64,000 bases of DNA. It comes from Clostridium bornimense (GTDB lineage: Bacteria; Bacillota; Clostridia; Clostridiales; Clostridiaceae). The first letter of the stretch is position 1, and every line of letters starts with the position of its first letter. The position numbers and the translations under genes were made by a program. The stretch spans positions 620,001 through 684,000 of the forward strand of contig NZ_HG917869.1 in NCBI RefSeq assembly GCF_000577895.1, written 5' to 3'. The notes under the pieces were generated by a model. That model was not told the DNA's origin. It did no database searches and saw only the letters and a program-made list of their open reading frames with translations. Of the stretch, positions 50,910-61,604 are shown one piece after another.

Positions 50910-52985
50910 ATGAATAAGATAGGAGAACTAATAAAAAAGCATACATTATTCTTTTGTATAATTATTGGCTTCATTATAAGTTTTATCAATGAATTACTTG
51001 GTAGAGCGTCACTTTTAGAAACAGCAAACTTTATTTTAGATAAACCACTAATGTTCATATATAATGCACTAATTGTTGCCGCTACAGTATCTATTGCATG
51101 TCTATTTAGTAAAAAATACTTTACTATGATTGTAATTAGTACAATTTGGTTGGCTATTGGAATAACTAATGGAATAATTTTAAGTAACCGTGTTACACCT
51201 TTTACTTTTGTTGACTTAAAATTATTTACAGATGGAATTAAAGTATTACCTACTTATATGTCACCATTTCAAATTGGTGCAATTGTAGTTGGTATTGTAG
51301 CAGTTATAGTATTACTAATATTTTTGTGGATAAAATTGCCTAAGCATGAAAATGATATTCACCACAAAAAAAATTCTAGACTTGTTGCATTATTCTTAGT
51401 TTCATTTGCAATTATCACTACCTATTGTTTAAAAACTGGAGTATTATCTACACAATTTACTAGTCTAGTTTATGCATATGAAGACTATGGAGTTGAATAC
51501 TCTTTTAGTGCAACTTTACTTAATACTGGTATGAATAAACCTAAAGGATATACTGAAGAAAAAGTAAATTCAATAATGGATGATGTGAAAAATAATACCA
51601 CTGAAACTAATAGTAATAATCCTAATATAATAATGGTTCAATTAGAATCACTATTTGATCCTACTCATGTAACAGATTTACACTTTAGTGAAGATCCAAT
51701 TCCATTCCTTAGATCATTAAGACAAAATTATACTAGTGGATTCTTAAGTGTTCCTGGTATAGGGGCTGGTACAGCAAATACTGAATTTGAAGTTATGACA
51801 GGTATGGATTTAGATTTCTTTGGAACTGGTGAATATCCATATAAGACTATATTAACTAAAACTACTAGTGAATCTCTTGCATATGATTTAAAGGATCTAG
51901 GTTATTCTGCTCATGCTATACACAATAATACAGCTACATTCTATAGTCGTAATAAGGTATTTGCTCAACTTGGATATGATACCTTTACTTCTAAGGAATT
52001 TATGAACATTCAAGAATGGACACCAAATGGATGGGCTAAAGATAAAATTTTAACTGGTGAAATTATGAAAGTTCTTGAGTCAACAGAAAACCAAGATTAT
52101 ATATACACTATTTCTGTACAAGGTCATGGTAGCTATAGTAATGAACCTAACCCTGATAATAAAATTAAAGTGACTAGTGATATTGACAGAGAAAATATAA
52201 ATGCTATCGAATATTATGTTAATCAAATTCATGAGATGGATCAATTTGTTGAAGATCTTGTAAATACAATTAACTCTTTTGATGAAGATACTATAGTTGT
52301 ATTTTATGGAGATCACCTTCCTTCACTAGGAATCGAAAAAGAACAACTTGATAACGGATCAATATATCAAACAGAATACGTAGCATATAGTAACTTCGAT
52401 ATGGAAAAACAAAATGTAGACTTAGAAGCATATCAATTATCATCATATATATTAGACAGAGTAGGTATACATCATGGAACATTACCAACATTCCATCAAA
52501 CTAATATGGGTAAAGAAGATTATTTGGCTAACTTAGAAATACTTCAATATGATATGCTATATGGTAAACACTTCTCTCAAGGTGGTGTAAATCCATATAC
52601 AGCTACAAACCTTAAATTAGGTATTTATGACGTTAATATAGAATCTATAGAAAACTCAGATGATCTTCCTAAAGTGAAAACAGACGAGGAAGAAGAAAAT
52701 GAGTCAGATGTAACTGAAGAACCTACTTCAGGAATTATTGTAAAAGGTCAACACTTTACTGATCGTACTAAAGTCTGTGTCAATGATGAAGTTCTAAAAA
52801 CTCAATTTATTGATTCAGAAACAGTAGTAGTAAAAAATAAGCAATTACAATCTGGAGATATAGTAAAAGTTATTCAACAAGGTTCTAAAAAAGTTCTTCA
52901 ACAAGGTTCTAAAAATAGATTCCTTGCTACATCGAATGAAATGACTTATGTTGATGAAACAGAAGAAAATAACGTCGAAAATTAA
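50910..52985 (+). CDS. LTA synthase-like sulfatase-fold membrane protein
   Basis: The 691-residue protein has about five N-terminal membrane helices (10-195) and an extracellular sulfatase/phosphoglycerol transferase domain (about 240-570). Motifs are NIIMVQLESLFD (metal site), GAGTANTEFEVMTGM (catalytic Thr), HNNTATFYSRN and YGDHLPSLG. It would transfer glycerol-phosphate to lipoteichoic acid or a similar surface polymer. A C-terminal acidic linker and a small beta domain (about 610-691) are additional. I chose ATG at 50910 for its GGAGG site. Confidence 0.88.
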   Translation: MNKIGELIKKHTLFFCIIIGFIISFINELLGRASLLETANFILDKPLMFIYNALIVAATVSIACLFSKKYFTMIVISTIWLAIGITNGIILSNRVTPFTFVDLKLFTDGIKVLPTYMSPFQIGAIVVGIVAVIVLLIFLWIKLPKHENDIHHKKNSRLVALFLVSFAIITTYCLKTGVLSTQFTSLVYAYEDYGVEYSFSATLLNTGMNKPKGYTEEKVNSIMDDVKNNTTETNSNNPNIIMVQLESLFDPTHVTDLHFSEDPIPFLRSLRQNYTSGFLSVPGIGAGTANTEFEVMTGMDLDFFGTGEYPYKTILTKTTSESLAYDLKDLGYSAHAIHNNTATFYSRNKVFAQLGYDTFTSKEFMNIQEWTPNGWAKDKILTGEIMKVLESTENQDYIYTISVQGHGSYSNEPNPDNKIKVTSDIDRENINAIEYYVNQIHEMDQFVEDLVNTINSFDEDTIVVFYGDHLPSLGIEKEQLDNGSIYQTEYVAYSNFDMEKQNVDLEAYQLSSYILDRVGIHHGTLPTFHQTNMGKEDYLANLEILQYDMLYGKHFSQGGVNPYTATNLKLGIYDVNIESIENSDDLPKVKTDEEEENESDVTEEPTSGIIVKGQHFTDRTKVCVNDEVLKTQFIDSETVVVKNKQLQSGDIVKVIQQGSKKVLQQGSKNRFLATSNEMTYVDETEENNVEN

Positions 52986-53001
52986 AATATAAACTAAAAT
53001 A

Positions 53002-53050
53002 GGAGCTATCGCTTAAGTGATACATTATCGCTATGCGAAGCTCCTTTTTT
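53002..53050 (+). terminator. Terminator after LtaS-like gene
   Basis: GGAGCTATCGC pairs with GCGAAGCTCC (one bulge), followed by TTTTTT. Confidence 0.8.
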
Positions 53051-53070
53051 ATAAAAAATGAGGTGAAATT

Positions 53071-54579
53071 ATGAGAATAGTTACTTCAACTATATCTAGA
53101 AATATAGATACTCACTGTGTAGAAAAATTAAAATTAGATACTAGCATTCTTATGGAGAATTCAGCATTAGCAGTACTAAAAAATATTAAAAACTATGCAA
53201 GATATACACTTGTCTGTGGTCATGGTAATAACGGTGGTGATGGCTTAGCTCTTGCAAGACACCTTATATCTTTGAATAAAAAAGTAGATATTTTCCTTAT
53301 AGGACGAGAAAATAGCCCTCTTAGCCTTTGCTGTGAAATGAACTATAATATATTAATTAATATGGGGGTAAAAATAAATACTATTAATAAAGAATCTGAT
53401 ATTGGTAACTTAGAAATATCACTAGATAATAGCGATATAACTATTGATGCTATATTAGGAACAGGTATTAAAAATATACTATATGAATTTGTCGACTCTA
53501 CAATAAAGGTTATTAATAAAAAAAGTAAGTATATTTGCTCAATTGATATACCTTCTGGCATTAATAGTGATTCTGGCAAAGTCATGGGTTCTGCAATTAA
53601 AGCAAATAAAACTATTTGTCTACAATTTTATAAGAGAGGATTTTTAACATACAAATGTCAACCATACTTAGGTGAGCTAATAGTAGAACATATCGGTATA
53701 CCAGATACTATAGCAAAATTATATCATAATAATGAATTTATCACTGATATACAATTTGTAAAAAACAATATAAAGTCACGAAATAAATACAGCTTTAAAA
53801 GTAATTTTGGTAAAGTAGCTATAGTTGCAGGTTCAAAAGGATTCTATGGTGCGGCTTTTATAGCTACAGAATCAGCTGTAAAAACTGGCAGTGGTCTTGT
53901 AACATTGATATCATGCAATGATGTATATGAAAAGTTTTCTCCAAGAATTACAGAGGCTATGACTGTAGAATTTTCTGAAGAAGATCGAGTACAAAATATC
54001 TTAAACTCAATAGATGTTGTAGGCTTTGGACCAGGAATGGGAAATAACAATGATACTTTGGAAAAATTAAAAACTGTTATGTCTTTATCCTCTTGTCCAC
54101 TTGTTATTGATGCTGACGGAATAAATGTAGTCGCTACAGCCCTTAAAAATGATAAAAACTTTTTACTCAACTCTCATAAAAATATAATTTTAACTCCTCA
54201 TTTAGGTGAGATGTCACGATTAACTAACTTTGATATTGATTATATTGAAAACAATCGTATTGATGTAGCAAAAAATTTTGCTAGAAAACATAACGTAACT
54301 ATACTATTGAAGGGTTATGAAACTATAATTACTGATGGTGAAATAACATATGTAAATCCAACGGGTAATAGCTCCATGGCTAATGGAGGTATGGGTGATT
54401 GCCTAACTGGCATTATAACTTCGCTAATCGGACAAGGAATGTCCACACTTACTGCTGGAATATGCGGAGCTTATCTTCATGGTGCTATAGGTGATAAATT
54501 GTCTCAAAATATGTATACTGTAACTGCTACAGATATAATTGAAAATATTCAAAGTGAAATGAAAAAACTATCTGAATAA
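53071..54579 (+). CDS. nnr: Bifunctional NAD(P)H-hydrate epimerase / dehydratase
   Basis: The 502-residue protein joins a YjeF N-terminal epimerase domain (about 1-215: LVCGHGNNGGDGLALARHL, SIDIPSGI) to a YjeF C-terminal ADP-dependent dehydratase domain (about 230-500: GPGMG, DADGINV, LTPHLGEMSRL, MANGGMGDCLTGII). It repairs hydrated NADH/NADPH in the cytoplasm. Length and order are typical for Nnr. GAGGTGA precedes the ATG. Confidence 0.93.
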   Translation: MRIVTSTISRNIDTHCVEKLKLDTSILMENSALAVLKNIKNYARYTLVCGHGNNGGDGLALARHLISLNKKVDIFLIGRENSPLSLCCEMNYNILINMGVKINTINKESDIGNLEISLDNSDITIDAILGTGIKNILYEFVDSTIKVINKKSKYICSIDIPSGINSDSGKVMGSAIKANKTICLQFYKRGFLTYKCQPYLGELIVEHIGIPDTIAKLYHNNEFITDIQFVKNNIKSRNKYSFKSNFGKVAIVAGSKGFYGAAFIATESAVKTGSGLVTLISCNDVYEKFSPRITEAMTVEFSEEDRVQNILNSIDVVGFGPGMGNNNDTLEKLKTVMSLSSCPLVIDADGINVVATALKNDKNFLLNSHKNIILTPHLGEMSRLTNFDIDYIENNRIDVAKNFARKHNVTILLKGYETIITDGEITYVNPTGNSSMANGGMGDCLTGIITSLIGQGMSTLTAGICGAYLHGAIGDKLSQNMYTVTATDIIENIQSEMKKLSE

Positions 54580-54700
54580 TATAGATAGTTTTTTTTTATA
54601 TAATATGTTATCAATTTTTACTGTTAAATAATTGCATTTTTTGTAAATTCGTATTACAATAAATGTATAAATAGTTAAATTAAGAAAGTGAGGAGCTTTT

Positions 54701-55354
54701 ATGAACCTTAAATCTCTTATTAGAAAGCCTATGAAACGTAGGTTGTTTTTATGCGGAATAGGATTTTTAATAGTAGGTTTCATAATAATAATTTTTAACA
54801 TAGAAGAATATAATGAAAATATAATATATAAACTTCTTCCATCTATGTTAACAATAATTATATCAGTATTATCAAGTTTGTTAATCTTAATAATAAATTT
54901 TTTTAATCCTAAATCAATTAAAAATTATAGAAATTTTTGCGCATATGTTCATACTCCATTCGAAGAAGACTTAAATAATCAATTAAAAGGAAATACAGAG
55001 AAAATAGATCGATGTATATTAACTGATGATTGGGTAATAATACTATATCCATTCTCTATAAAAGTATTTAATGCTCATGATATAATATGGGCATATAAAA
55101 GTAGAGTTAAAGATAGTATTAGTGGGATTCAGATAGCTAATAATACATATCTTCATATTCATCTTTCTAATAGAAAAAAAATTACAATAGAAGTTAATAT
55201 ATCTAATTGTGAAATTCTTATTGACGCACTATTTAGCAGAGCTAAATGTGGATATTTCGGATATAGTCATAAACTAAAAAAAAGATGGCTATATGATAAA
55301 ACAAACCTTATTAAAGATATAATATCCAATGAACAACTAATAGTTGTCAACTGA
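54701..55354 (+). CDS. Hypothetical two-helix membrane protein
   Basis: The 217-residue protein has two membrane helices (about 14-34 and 46-68) followed by a cytoplasmic beta-rich domain (DDWVIILYPFSIKVFNAHDIIWAY). The layout is like that of the YcxB-like proteins in the window, but sequence similarity is not evident. No named family is certain. GTGAGGAG lies before the ATG. Confidence 0.65.
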   Translation: MNLKSLIRKPMKRRLFLCGIGFLIVGFIIIIFNIEEYNENIIYKLLPSMLTIIISVLSSLLILIINFFNPKSIKNYRNFCAYVHTPFEEDLNNQLKGNTEKIDRCILTDDWVIILYPFSIKVFNAHDIIWAYKSRVKDSISGIQIANNTYLHIHLSNRKKITIEVNISNCEILIDALFSRAKCGYFGYSHKLKKRWLYDKTNLIKDIISNEQLIVVN

Positions 55355-55370
55355 GTTTATTCACTATGGA

Positions 55371-55408
55371 GGCTACTGCAGAATATAATTTTCTGTAGTG
55401 CCTTTTTT
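55371..55408 (+). terminator. Intrinsic terminator
   Basis: GGCTACTGCAGAA and TTCTGTAGTGCC form a stem followed by TTTTTT. Confidence 0.85.
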
Positions 55409-55554
55409 AGTTGATATATTAAATTTTTCTTAAGCTAATAGTTCTTCTTATTTTTAACACAATTTTGTCACAAATTACTTATATAATTTGAATATAAATT
55501 ACAACTAAATATACCTTTAATAAATAAATGTATAGATTAGGAAGGGATAAATAA

Positions 55555-56523
55555 ATGAAAATGATAGGATTAGAAGATATAAAAAAAATTGGAAATTGGA
55601 TTAGTAACAAAGGAAGAAAATTAGAAGAATATAGATGGAAATATCACTTTGGAAAAGGTGCCAAAGAAGATGTATTAAAAGAACTGAGAAAATATCAAAA
55701 TGAAGATGGAGGATTTGGTAATGGTTTAAATCCTGACTGTTTGACACCATCATCTTCACCTGCAGTTACAGCTATGGCATGCAAAATTCTATATGAAATA
55801 GGTTGTACTGAAAGTAATGATATTATAGAGGCAGCACTACACTATTTTGAAAAAAACCACTTTGATGAAAATACTTGTACTTGGAGTACTGTGATTAAAG
55901 AAAATAATGATGCTCCTCATGGTACATGGTGGCACTTTGAAGAATATGGTAATAACACTTGGGGATTTAATCCCTCTATGGATATAGCAGCCTTTATGCT
56001 ATATTGGACAAAAAAAGATAGTAAGGGCTTCAGAATGGCTTCAAGATCCTTTAAAAAGGGCCTTAAGAGATTATATAAAGTCCATCAGATGGATATTGAT
56101 GAATTAAATTGTTACATAAATGCATTAACTATCGCAAAAAGCAGACAAGATAAATTTAACTTCGATTTGTTATCAATGGAAAAGAAAATTGCTGAATTAG
56201 GAAATCTTGCAATATACAATGATAGCTCTAAATGGATAAGTGATTTTATGCCTCAACCACTAGATCTAATTGATTCTATAAATGGTGATAATTTAATATT
56301 ATATCCTTATATCAAAAATAAATTAGATGAAAACATATTATTATTTATAGATGACTTTCATAATAACGGTCTTAGAGATATTCCATGGACATGGGGTGTT
56401 GATTATTCTGATTACTTTGAAGCTTCAAAAAATCAATGGAAAGGAATATTAGCTTTAGAAAAAGTACTAAAATGTAAACGTCTTGGTTATGTAGAACCTT
56501 ATTATGATACAAAAATAGCATAA
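55555..56523 (+). CDS. Terpenoid-cyclase-like alpha/alpha toroid protein
   Basis: The 322-residue soluble protein has repeats typical of prenyltransferase/squalene-cyclase toroids: LRKYQNEDGGFGNGLNPD near residue 45 and WTWGVDYSDYFEASKNQWKG near the end. The QxxDGGFG-type motif supports the fold. No catalytic DxDD is visible. The substrate and role are unknown. GGAAGGG lies before the start. Confidence 0.65.
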   Translation: MKMIGLEDIKKIGNWISNKGRKLEEYRWKYHFGKGAKEDVLKELRKYQNEDGGFGNGLNPDCLTPSSSPAVTAMACKILYEIGCTESNDIIEAALHYFEKNHFDENTCTWSTVIKENNDAPHGTWWHFEEYGNNTWGFNPSMDIAAFMLYWTKKDSKGFRMASRSFKKGLKRLYKVHQMDIDELNCYINALTIAKSRQDKFNFDLLSMEKKIAELGNLAIYNDSSKWISDFMPQPLDLIDSINGDNLILYPYIKNKLDENILLFIDDFHNNGLRDIPWTWGVDYSDYFEASKNQWKGILALEKVLKCKRLGYVEPYYDTKIA

Positions 56524-56532
56524 TTATTTTAT

Positions 56533-56572
56533 AAAAGGAGATTATTCTTAAAATATTAGACTAATCTCCTTT
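56533..56572 (+). terminator. Intrinsic terminator
   Basis: AAAGGAGATTA and TAATCTCCTTT form an 11-bp stem after the toroid gene. Confidence 0.75.
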
Positions 56573-56720
56573 ATTATTTTACATAGTTCAAAGATAAAAA
56601 GTTTTCACGTGAAACATGTAAAAAAATAGATAATATTTCTTTTATAAAAAAAATATTTCTAGTTCCTCTCCATTTATTGTTGCATATATTATTATAGTAG
56701 TCTAAAAAAAGGAGACGCCT

Positions 56721-57917
56721 ATGTCTAAAATAGTTTTTATAAATATTCCTGCTTACGGCCATATAAATCCAACCTTAGGCCTAGTGGATGAATTAGTAAA
56801 AAATAATGAACAAGTTATTTATTTTTCTACAGATGAATTTAGAGAAAGCATTGAAGCTGCTGGCGGAACTTTTAAATCTTTAGGTGACAAATTCAAACTA
56901 CCCTCTATGAAAAAAGACGGAGAAGAAGCATTTATAATGGTAAACTTAATTCTAGATAGTCTAGAATATCTTGTAGATAAAATTCTCTATGAATTAAAAG
57001 ACATAACTATTGATGCTGTTGTATATTGTTCAATGTTCTTGGTAGGTAAAATAATAGCAACTATTCACAATGTTCCTCAAATATCTTCATTTGCTATCTT
57101 TGCTAGCAAAGATCAGCTAATTGAAAAAAATCATATTATTATAGATTATAATGATCTTAGAATAAAAGAAATTATTCTTAAGCACTCTAAAATTTCTAAT
57201 TCAATAAAAAATAAATATAATATAACTATTCCTTCATTTATTGATATGCTCTTTAATAAAGGTGATATCAATATAGCTTATACTTCAAAATACATGATCG
57301 ATGATATTGAAAATTATGACTCTAGTTTTAAGTTTATAGGTCCTCCTATATATAATAGAAAAGAGCATATAGAGTTTCCCCTTTATAAATTATATAATCA
57401 ATTTGTTATATATATCTCTCTAGGTACAGTATATAATAATATAAATTTTGATATATATAATAATTTTTTTGAGGCTTTCAAAGATGTTGATGCTGTAGTA
57501 GTACTAGCTGCATATCATATAGATTTAAGTGACTTTAAAATACCAGATAATTTTATAGTGAGAGATTATGTACCACAAACGGATATTCTTAAATATACTG
57601 ATGTTGCTATAACTCATTGTGGTATGAATAGTGCCAGCGAATTAATCTATAATAAAATTCCATTTGTATCTATTCCATTTGGAGCAGATCAACTATATAT
57701 AGCCAATAGAATAGAGCAACTTGGCGGAACTATATACCTAAATAAAAATAAGGTAACACCTAAAATTTTAAGGGGTGCCGTAGAAGAAGTTTTAAATAAT
57801 CCTTCTTATTTAAGAAACTTAAAAAAAATAAAATACTCTTTCGATAATGCCGGAGGGTATAAAAAAGGTTCTTACGAAATTATAAATCTTATAAAAAACT
57901 CAAAAAAAGTGATATGA
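56721..57917 (+). CDS. GT1 glycosyltransferase (macrolide glycosyltransferase type)
   Basis: The 398-residue protein has the GT-B fold pattern of the MGT/YjiC/OleD family: NIPAYGHINPTLGLVDELV at the N-terminus and the UDP-sugar binding segment VRDYVPQTDILKYTDVAITHCGMNSASELIYNKIPFVSIPFGADQ. It would glucosylate a lipid or small aglycone in the cytoplasm. AAAGGAG lies before the ATG. The 3' end of the gene forms one arm of the terminator shared with degV. Confidence 0.85.
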   Translation: MSKIVFINIPAYGHINPTLGLVDELVKNNEQVIYFSTDEFRESIEAAGGTFKSLGDKFKLPSMKKDGEEAFIMVNLILDSLEYLVDKILYELKDITIDAVVYCSMFLVGKIIATIHNVPQISSFAIFASKDQLIEKNHIIIDYNDLRIKEIILKHSKISNSIKNKYNITIPSFIDMLFNKGDINIAYTSKYMIDDIENYDSSFKFIGPPIYNRKEHIEFPLYKLYNQFVIYISLGTVYNNINFDIYNNFFEAFKDVDAVVVLAAYHIDLSDFKIPDNFIVRDYVPQTDILKYTDVAITHCGMNSASELIYNKIPFVSIPFGADQLYIANRIEQLGGTIYLNKNKVTPKILRGAVEEVLNNPSYLRNLKKIKYSFDNAGGYKKGSYEIINLIKNSKKVI

Positions 57918-57955
57918 AGCACAATAAATTAATATCGTGCTTCATATCACTTTTT
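57904..57955 (+). terminator. Bidirectional terminator overlapping gene ends
   Basis: AAGTGATATGAAGCAC and its complement form a perfect 16-bp stem with A/T tails on both sides. The left arm lies in the last codons of the glycosyltransferase gene. Confidence 0.85.
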
Positions 57956-58811
57956 ATAAACTTTTATCGAGATAATATGCTATACCAATACTTCCTGGCC
58001 CTACATGCAATCCGATTACTGGCCCTATAGATTCTATATTAACAGCTATACCTAGTTTCTCTTGAATTTTATTTGCTAATAATACTCCTTCATTGTAGCA
58101 ATTAATATGATGTACAGTAATTCCTCTAAGTTCTCTAGATGATATATCACTTTCTAATATATTTATCATTGAATCAATAGCCTTCTTTTTAGTTCTTACC
58201 TTCGTTAAAATTGTAGTCTTTCCATCCTCAACTGTCAAAATAGGTTTTATTTGAAGAATATTTCCTAAAAGTGCAGCTGCTCCCCCAATTCTTCCCCCCT
58301 TCTTTAAATAATCTAAAGTCTCCGGAGTAAAAATAAATCTACTGCTATTGATTACTTTAGATGCAATATCTATAACCTCTTCCATACTTTTGCCTTCTTT
58401 TGCAGCTTTTGCAGCCTCCAATACAACATAACCTAGTTGCATACAATTAGTTCTAGAATCTATTATTTCTATTCTTCCTTCAGGATATTCCTCTAATATC
58501 ATATTCTTTACTAAATTAGCACTGGATATAGTTCCACTCATATCTGAAGATAAAAATATACCTAGGATAGAATCTCCACTTGATATTATTGTTTTGAATA
58601 TATCAGATATTTCTCCCGGTGCTGGTTGTGATGATGTAGGTATCTCTTTTGCTTGTTCCATCTTTTCATAAAAAGTTTCATTTGATAGTTCTACTTCTCT
58701 ATAACTATCCCCATTTAAAATTACATTTAAAGAAACAACTGATATTTCATAATTCTCAATATATTCTTTTGGTATATACGATGTACTATCTGTAACTATT
58801 TTTATCGCCAT
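57954..58811 (-). CDS. DegV family fatty-acid-binding protein
   Basis: The 285-residue protein has the DegV pattern: KIVTDSTSYIPKEY at the N-terminus, TSQPAPGEI, FLSSDMSGTISSA, VLEAAKAAKEG, LDYLKKGGRIGGAAALLGNILQIKPIL and HVGPGSIGIAYY at the end. DegV proteins bind one fatty acid and in Firmicutes serve fatty-acid kinase (FakB role). GGAGG lies before the ATG. Confidence 0.92.
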   Translation of the reverse strand: MAIKIVTDSTSYIPKEYIENYEISVVSLNVILNGDSYREVELSNETFYEKMEQAKEIPTSSQPAPGEISDIFKTIISSGDSILGIFLSSDMSGTISSANLVKNMILEEYPEGRIEIIDSRTNCMQLGYVVLEAAKAAKEGKSMEEVIDIASKVINSSRFIFTPETLDYLKKGGRIGGAAALLGNILQIKPILTVEDGKTTILTKVRTKKKAIDSMINILESDISSRELRGITVHHINCYNEGVLLANKIQEKLGIAVNIESIGPVIGLHVGPGSIGIAYYLDKSL

Positions 58812-59093
58812 AATTATCCTCCATGTTATATCTTACTTATTATATTTGCACTTACGACATATAATTATACACTAAAGAAATTAATTTCAATAGATTTTAT
58901 GTCTTTAATCACTTTAAGACTAAAATACGACCAAACGCGACATATTTATTTAAAAAAAATGTCATAAATGGTATTATACTAAGCAGATATAAGAAATAAG
59001 GAGAAAATTTATTTATTTCCTATTACCATTAACTCCTTTTTCTTATATTTCATAAAAATTATTTCTTGATTTCGATTAGCAGGAGGTGACAAA

Positions 59094-61091
59094 ATGAGAA
59101 AAAAATTAATTATCATTATGGCTTCATTTACATTAATATGTACTATGCTAGTTTCAGGTATTTATGTTAATGGTGCTGAAAATCTACAAGATATATTAAG
59201 CACTAGACAAATTATCGATGATAGTGAATATACATCTCTTGATAATCCATATAGAGGAATAAGTTCATCAAGTAATAATCCATACATCTGGAATCAATGG
59301 GCATTAAAAAATTATAAATATAATGGAATAGATATAAATATAGAAACGGCATGGGATATAACTAAAGGTAGCGAAGACGTTGTTGTCGCTGTAATAGATT
59401 TAGGGGTAGATTATAACCATGAAGATTTAAAAAATAATATTTGGACTAATAAAGACGAAATACCTGATAATGGTATTGATGATGATAATAATGGATATAT
59501 TGATGATATACACGGATGGAATTATATCTCTGATAGTAATGATGTAATGGATGGCCATGGGCATGGTACACATGTTTCAGGAATAATTGCTGCAGAAGAT
59601 AATGATAAAGGTATTGTTGGTGCTGCTCCTAATGTTAAAATTATGCCCCTAAAAGTTGGTAGTAATGATGGTACTATATACTTAAATTCAGTAGAAAAGG
59701 CTATTGAATATGGGTTAAGTAAAGGAGTTAAAATATTTAATTGCTCTTTTGAAGGTAGTGAAGTATCTGAACGAGAATATGAAATAATAAAAAATGCTGA
59801 TGCATTATTTCTATGCGCTGCTGGTAATAAGTCACTTGATAATGATAAAAACTCAGTTTTACCAGCTAATTATAATGATTTACCTAATGTTATTTCTGTT
59901 ATGAGTATTGATGAAGAAGGAAATAAAAGTGATAATTCAAATTATGGTAAGACAAAAGTCGATATTGCAGCACCTGGAACCTTTATTTACAGCACAGTTC
60001 CAGAAAAATATAAATACATCAGTGGCACATCTATGGCTACAGGATATGTTTCCGCTGTGGCAGCATTAGCCTTAAGTGTAAATCCTACACTTACAGCATC
60101 TGAATTAAAAAATTTAATCCTTGATAATGCAAAACCATTAAGTTCTTTGACAGATTTAAATACTACAGGTGGAATGTTAGACGCAGGTAATGTTGTTGAA
60201 GCTGCCGCTAGAGAAAAATCTGAAAAACTACAAAATAATGAACTTTTCAATTATGAAGATATTGATGTACATTATTCTGGTTATATAAATGGTAAAAAAA
60301 CATCTTCTAAAACAAATGGAGAAATTATAGGTACAGTAGGAGAATCTACACCTTTAGAAGCTGTAAAAATTTCATTAGATCCTGATATAAAAGATGTATC
60401 TATAGAATATAGGATATACAATAAAGGTATCGGTTGGAGTTCTTGGATTAAAAATAATAAAATAGCAGGTATAAAAAATAAAAGTAAACAAGCTGAGGCC
60501 ATAGAAATACGTCTTACAGGTAAAAATGCTAATAAATATTCGGTAAAATATCAGGGTCATATACAGAACTATGGTTGGATTCCTTGGGTTAAAGATGGAG
60601 AACAATGTGGAGACATTGATAATGACTTACGATTAGAAGCTTTGAAAATTAAAGTAGTTCCTAAAATTCCCCCTAATATTATATATGAAAGTCATATACA
60701 GAATTTAGGATGGATTGATCCCGTAAAAAATGGGCTAATCTCTGGTACAACAGGTCAAAGTTTACGACTTGAAGCTATAAAAATTAAACTTGAAAATAAT
60801 GCTGGTTATGATAATGACTTAGGTATTGAATATAGAGTTCATAGTGAAAATATAGGCTGGGGCCCTTGGGTTAAAAACGATGAAATAGCAGGAACAACTG
60901 GTCAATCTCTTAGAGGTGAAGCCATAGAAATTCGTCTTACAGGCAAAGATGCTGATGATTATACTGTAAAATACCAGGGTCATATGCAAGATATAGGCTG
61001 GGGATCCTGGGTTAGCGATGGTGAATTATGTGGTACTGTAGGTGAATCAAGAAGATTAGAAGCAGTAAAAATTAGCATATCACTAAAATAA
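59094..61091 (+). CDS. Secreted subtilisin-like protease with six ChW repeats
   Basis: The 665-residue protein has a signal peptide (KKLIIIMASFTLICTMLVSGIYVNG), then an S8 peptidase domain (about 75-370). The triad is visible in VIDLGVDY (Asp), GHGTHVSGI (His) and SGTSMATGY (Ser). The C-terminal half consists of six ChW repeats (about 395-665), recognisable by GHIQNYGW, GTTGQSLRLEAIKI and similar motifs. ChW repeats are clostridial surface or cell-wall modules. The protein is exported and probably cell-associated. GGAGGTGA precedes the ATG. Confidence 0.9.
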   Translation: MRKKLIIIMASFTLICTMLVSGIYVNGAENLQDILSTRQIIDDSEYTSLDNPYRGISSSSNNPYIWNQWALKNYKYNGIDINIETAWDITKGSEDVVVAVIDLGVDYNHEDLKNNIWTNKDEIPDNGIDDDNNGYIDDIHGWNYISDSNDVMDGHGHGTHVSGIIAAEDNDKGIVGAAPNVKIMPLKVGSNDGTIYLNSVEKAIEYGLSKGVKIFNCSFEGSEVSEREYEIIKNADALFLCAAGNKSLDNDKNSVLPANYNDLPNVISVMSIDEEGNKSDNSNYGKTKVDIAAPGTFIYSTVPEKYKYISGTSMATGYVSAVAALALSVNPTLTASELKNLILDNAKPLSSLTDLNTTGGMLDAGNVVEAAAREKSEKLQNNELFNYEDIDVHYSGYINGKKTSSKTNGEIIGTVGESTPLEAVKISLDPDIKDVSIEYRIYNKGIGWSSWIKNNKIAGIKNKSKQAEAIEIRLTGKNANKYSVKYQGHIQNYGWIPWVKDGEQCGDIDNDLRLEALKIKVVPKIPPNIIYESHIQNLGWIDPVKNGLISGTTGQSLRLEAIKIKLENNAGYDNDLGIEYRVHSENIGWGPWVKNDEIAGTTGQSLRGEAIEIRLTGKDADDYTVKYQGHMQDIGWGSWVSDGELCGTVGESRRLEAVKISISLK

Positions 61092-61106
61092 AGCAAACTA
61101 CATGTT

Positions 61107-61154
61107 GGAGTTATCGTAGTAACGAATGAATTTTCGTTAGCGATAACTCCTTTT
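61107..61154 (+). terminator. Terminator between convergent genes
   Basis: GGAGTTATCG pairs with CGATAACTCC, extended by TAACGAA/TTCGTTA, and is followed by TTTTATC. It lies between the subtilase and the zinc-ribbon gene. Confidence 0.85.
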
Positions 61155-61238
61155 ATCATTGCACAAATCAAGGATTTCATCTATACTTGCTTTCTCTCAA
61201 TTTTGTAAAAAGCTGCTACCCCCTGAACTATTCCTTTA

Positions 61239-61604
61239 TTATATTCTAAGAGTATTCATTTTATGTCCAGGTGCAAAGTTAATCTCATCATTTGGTGGTC
61301 TTAATACACTATATGTTTCCTTATATCTTCCATTCATCTTAAAAGTTTCTTCATTTTCATATTTTAATAACTTATCACTCCAAGGATCCAAATTAAAATA
61401 AGAAAAAAAAGGAGATGCATTGTCTAAAATGGGATATAAAGCTGTCAATCCTGGTGGTGGAACAAGTTCCACTGAATTGATATTACAACTTCTAGTATCT
61501 TTATCACTATTAAAAGTTTTAAAAACTTCTGTATATTCATCATCACAGAGATCAATTAACGACCCACAATATGGACAATAAAAAGAAGTACATTTTGATT
61601 TCAT
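61239..61604 (-). CDS. Hypothetical small zinc-ribbon protein
   Basis: The 121-residue protein begins MKSKCTSFYCPYCGSLIDLC, a CxxC zinc-knuckle type motif with further Cys nearby. The rest resembles no known family. GGAAGTGAG lies before the ATG. A single gene, divergent from the pectate lyase gene. Confidence 0.6.
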   Translation of the reverse strand: MKSKCTSFYCPYCGSLIDLCDDEYTEVFKTFNSDKDTRSCNINSVELVPPPGLTALYPILDNASPFFSYFNLDPWSDKLLKYENEETFKMNGRYKETYSVLRPPNDEINFAPGHKMNTLRI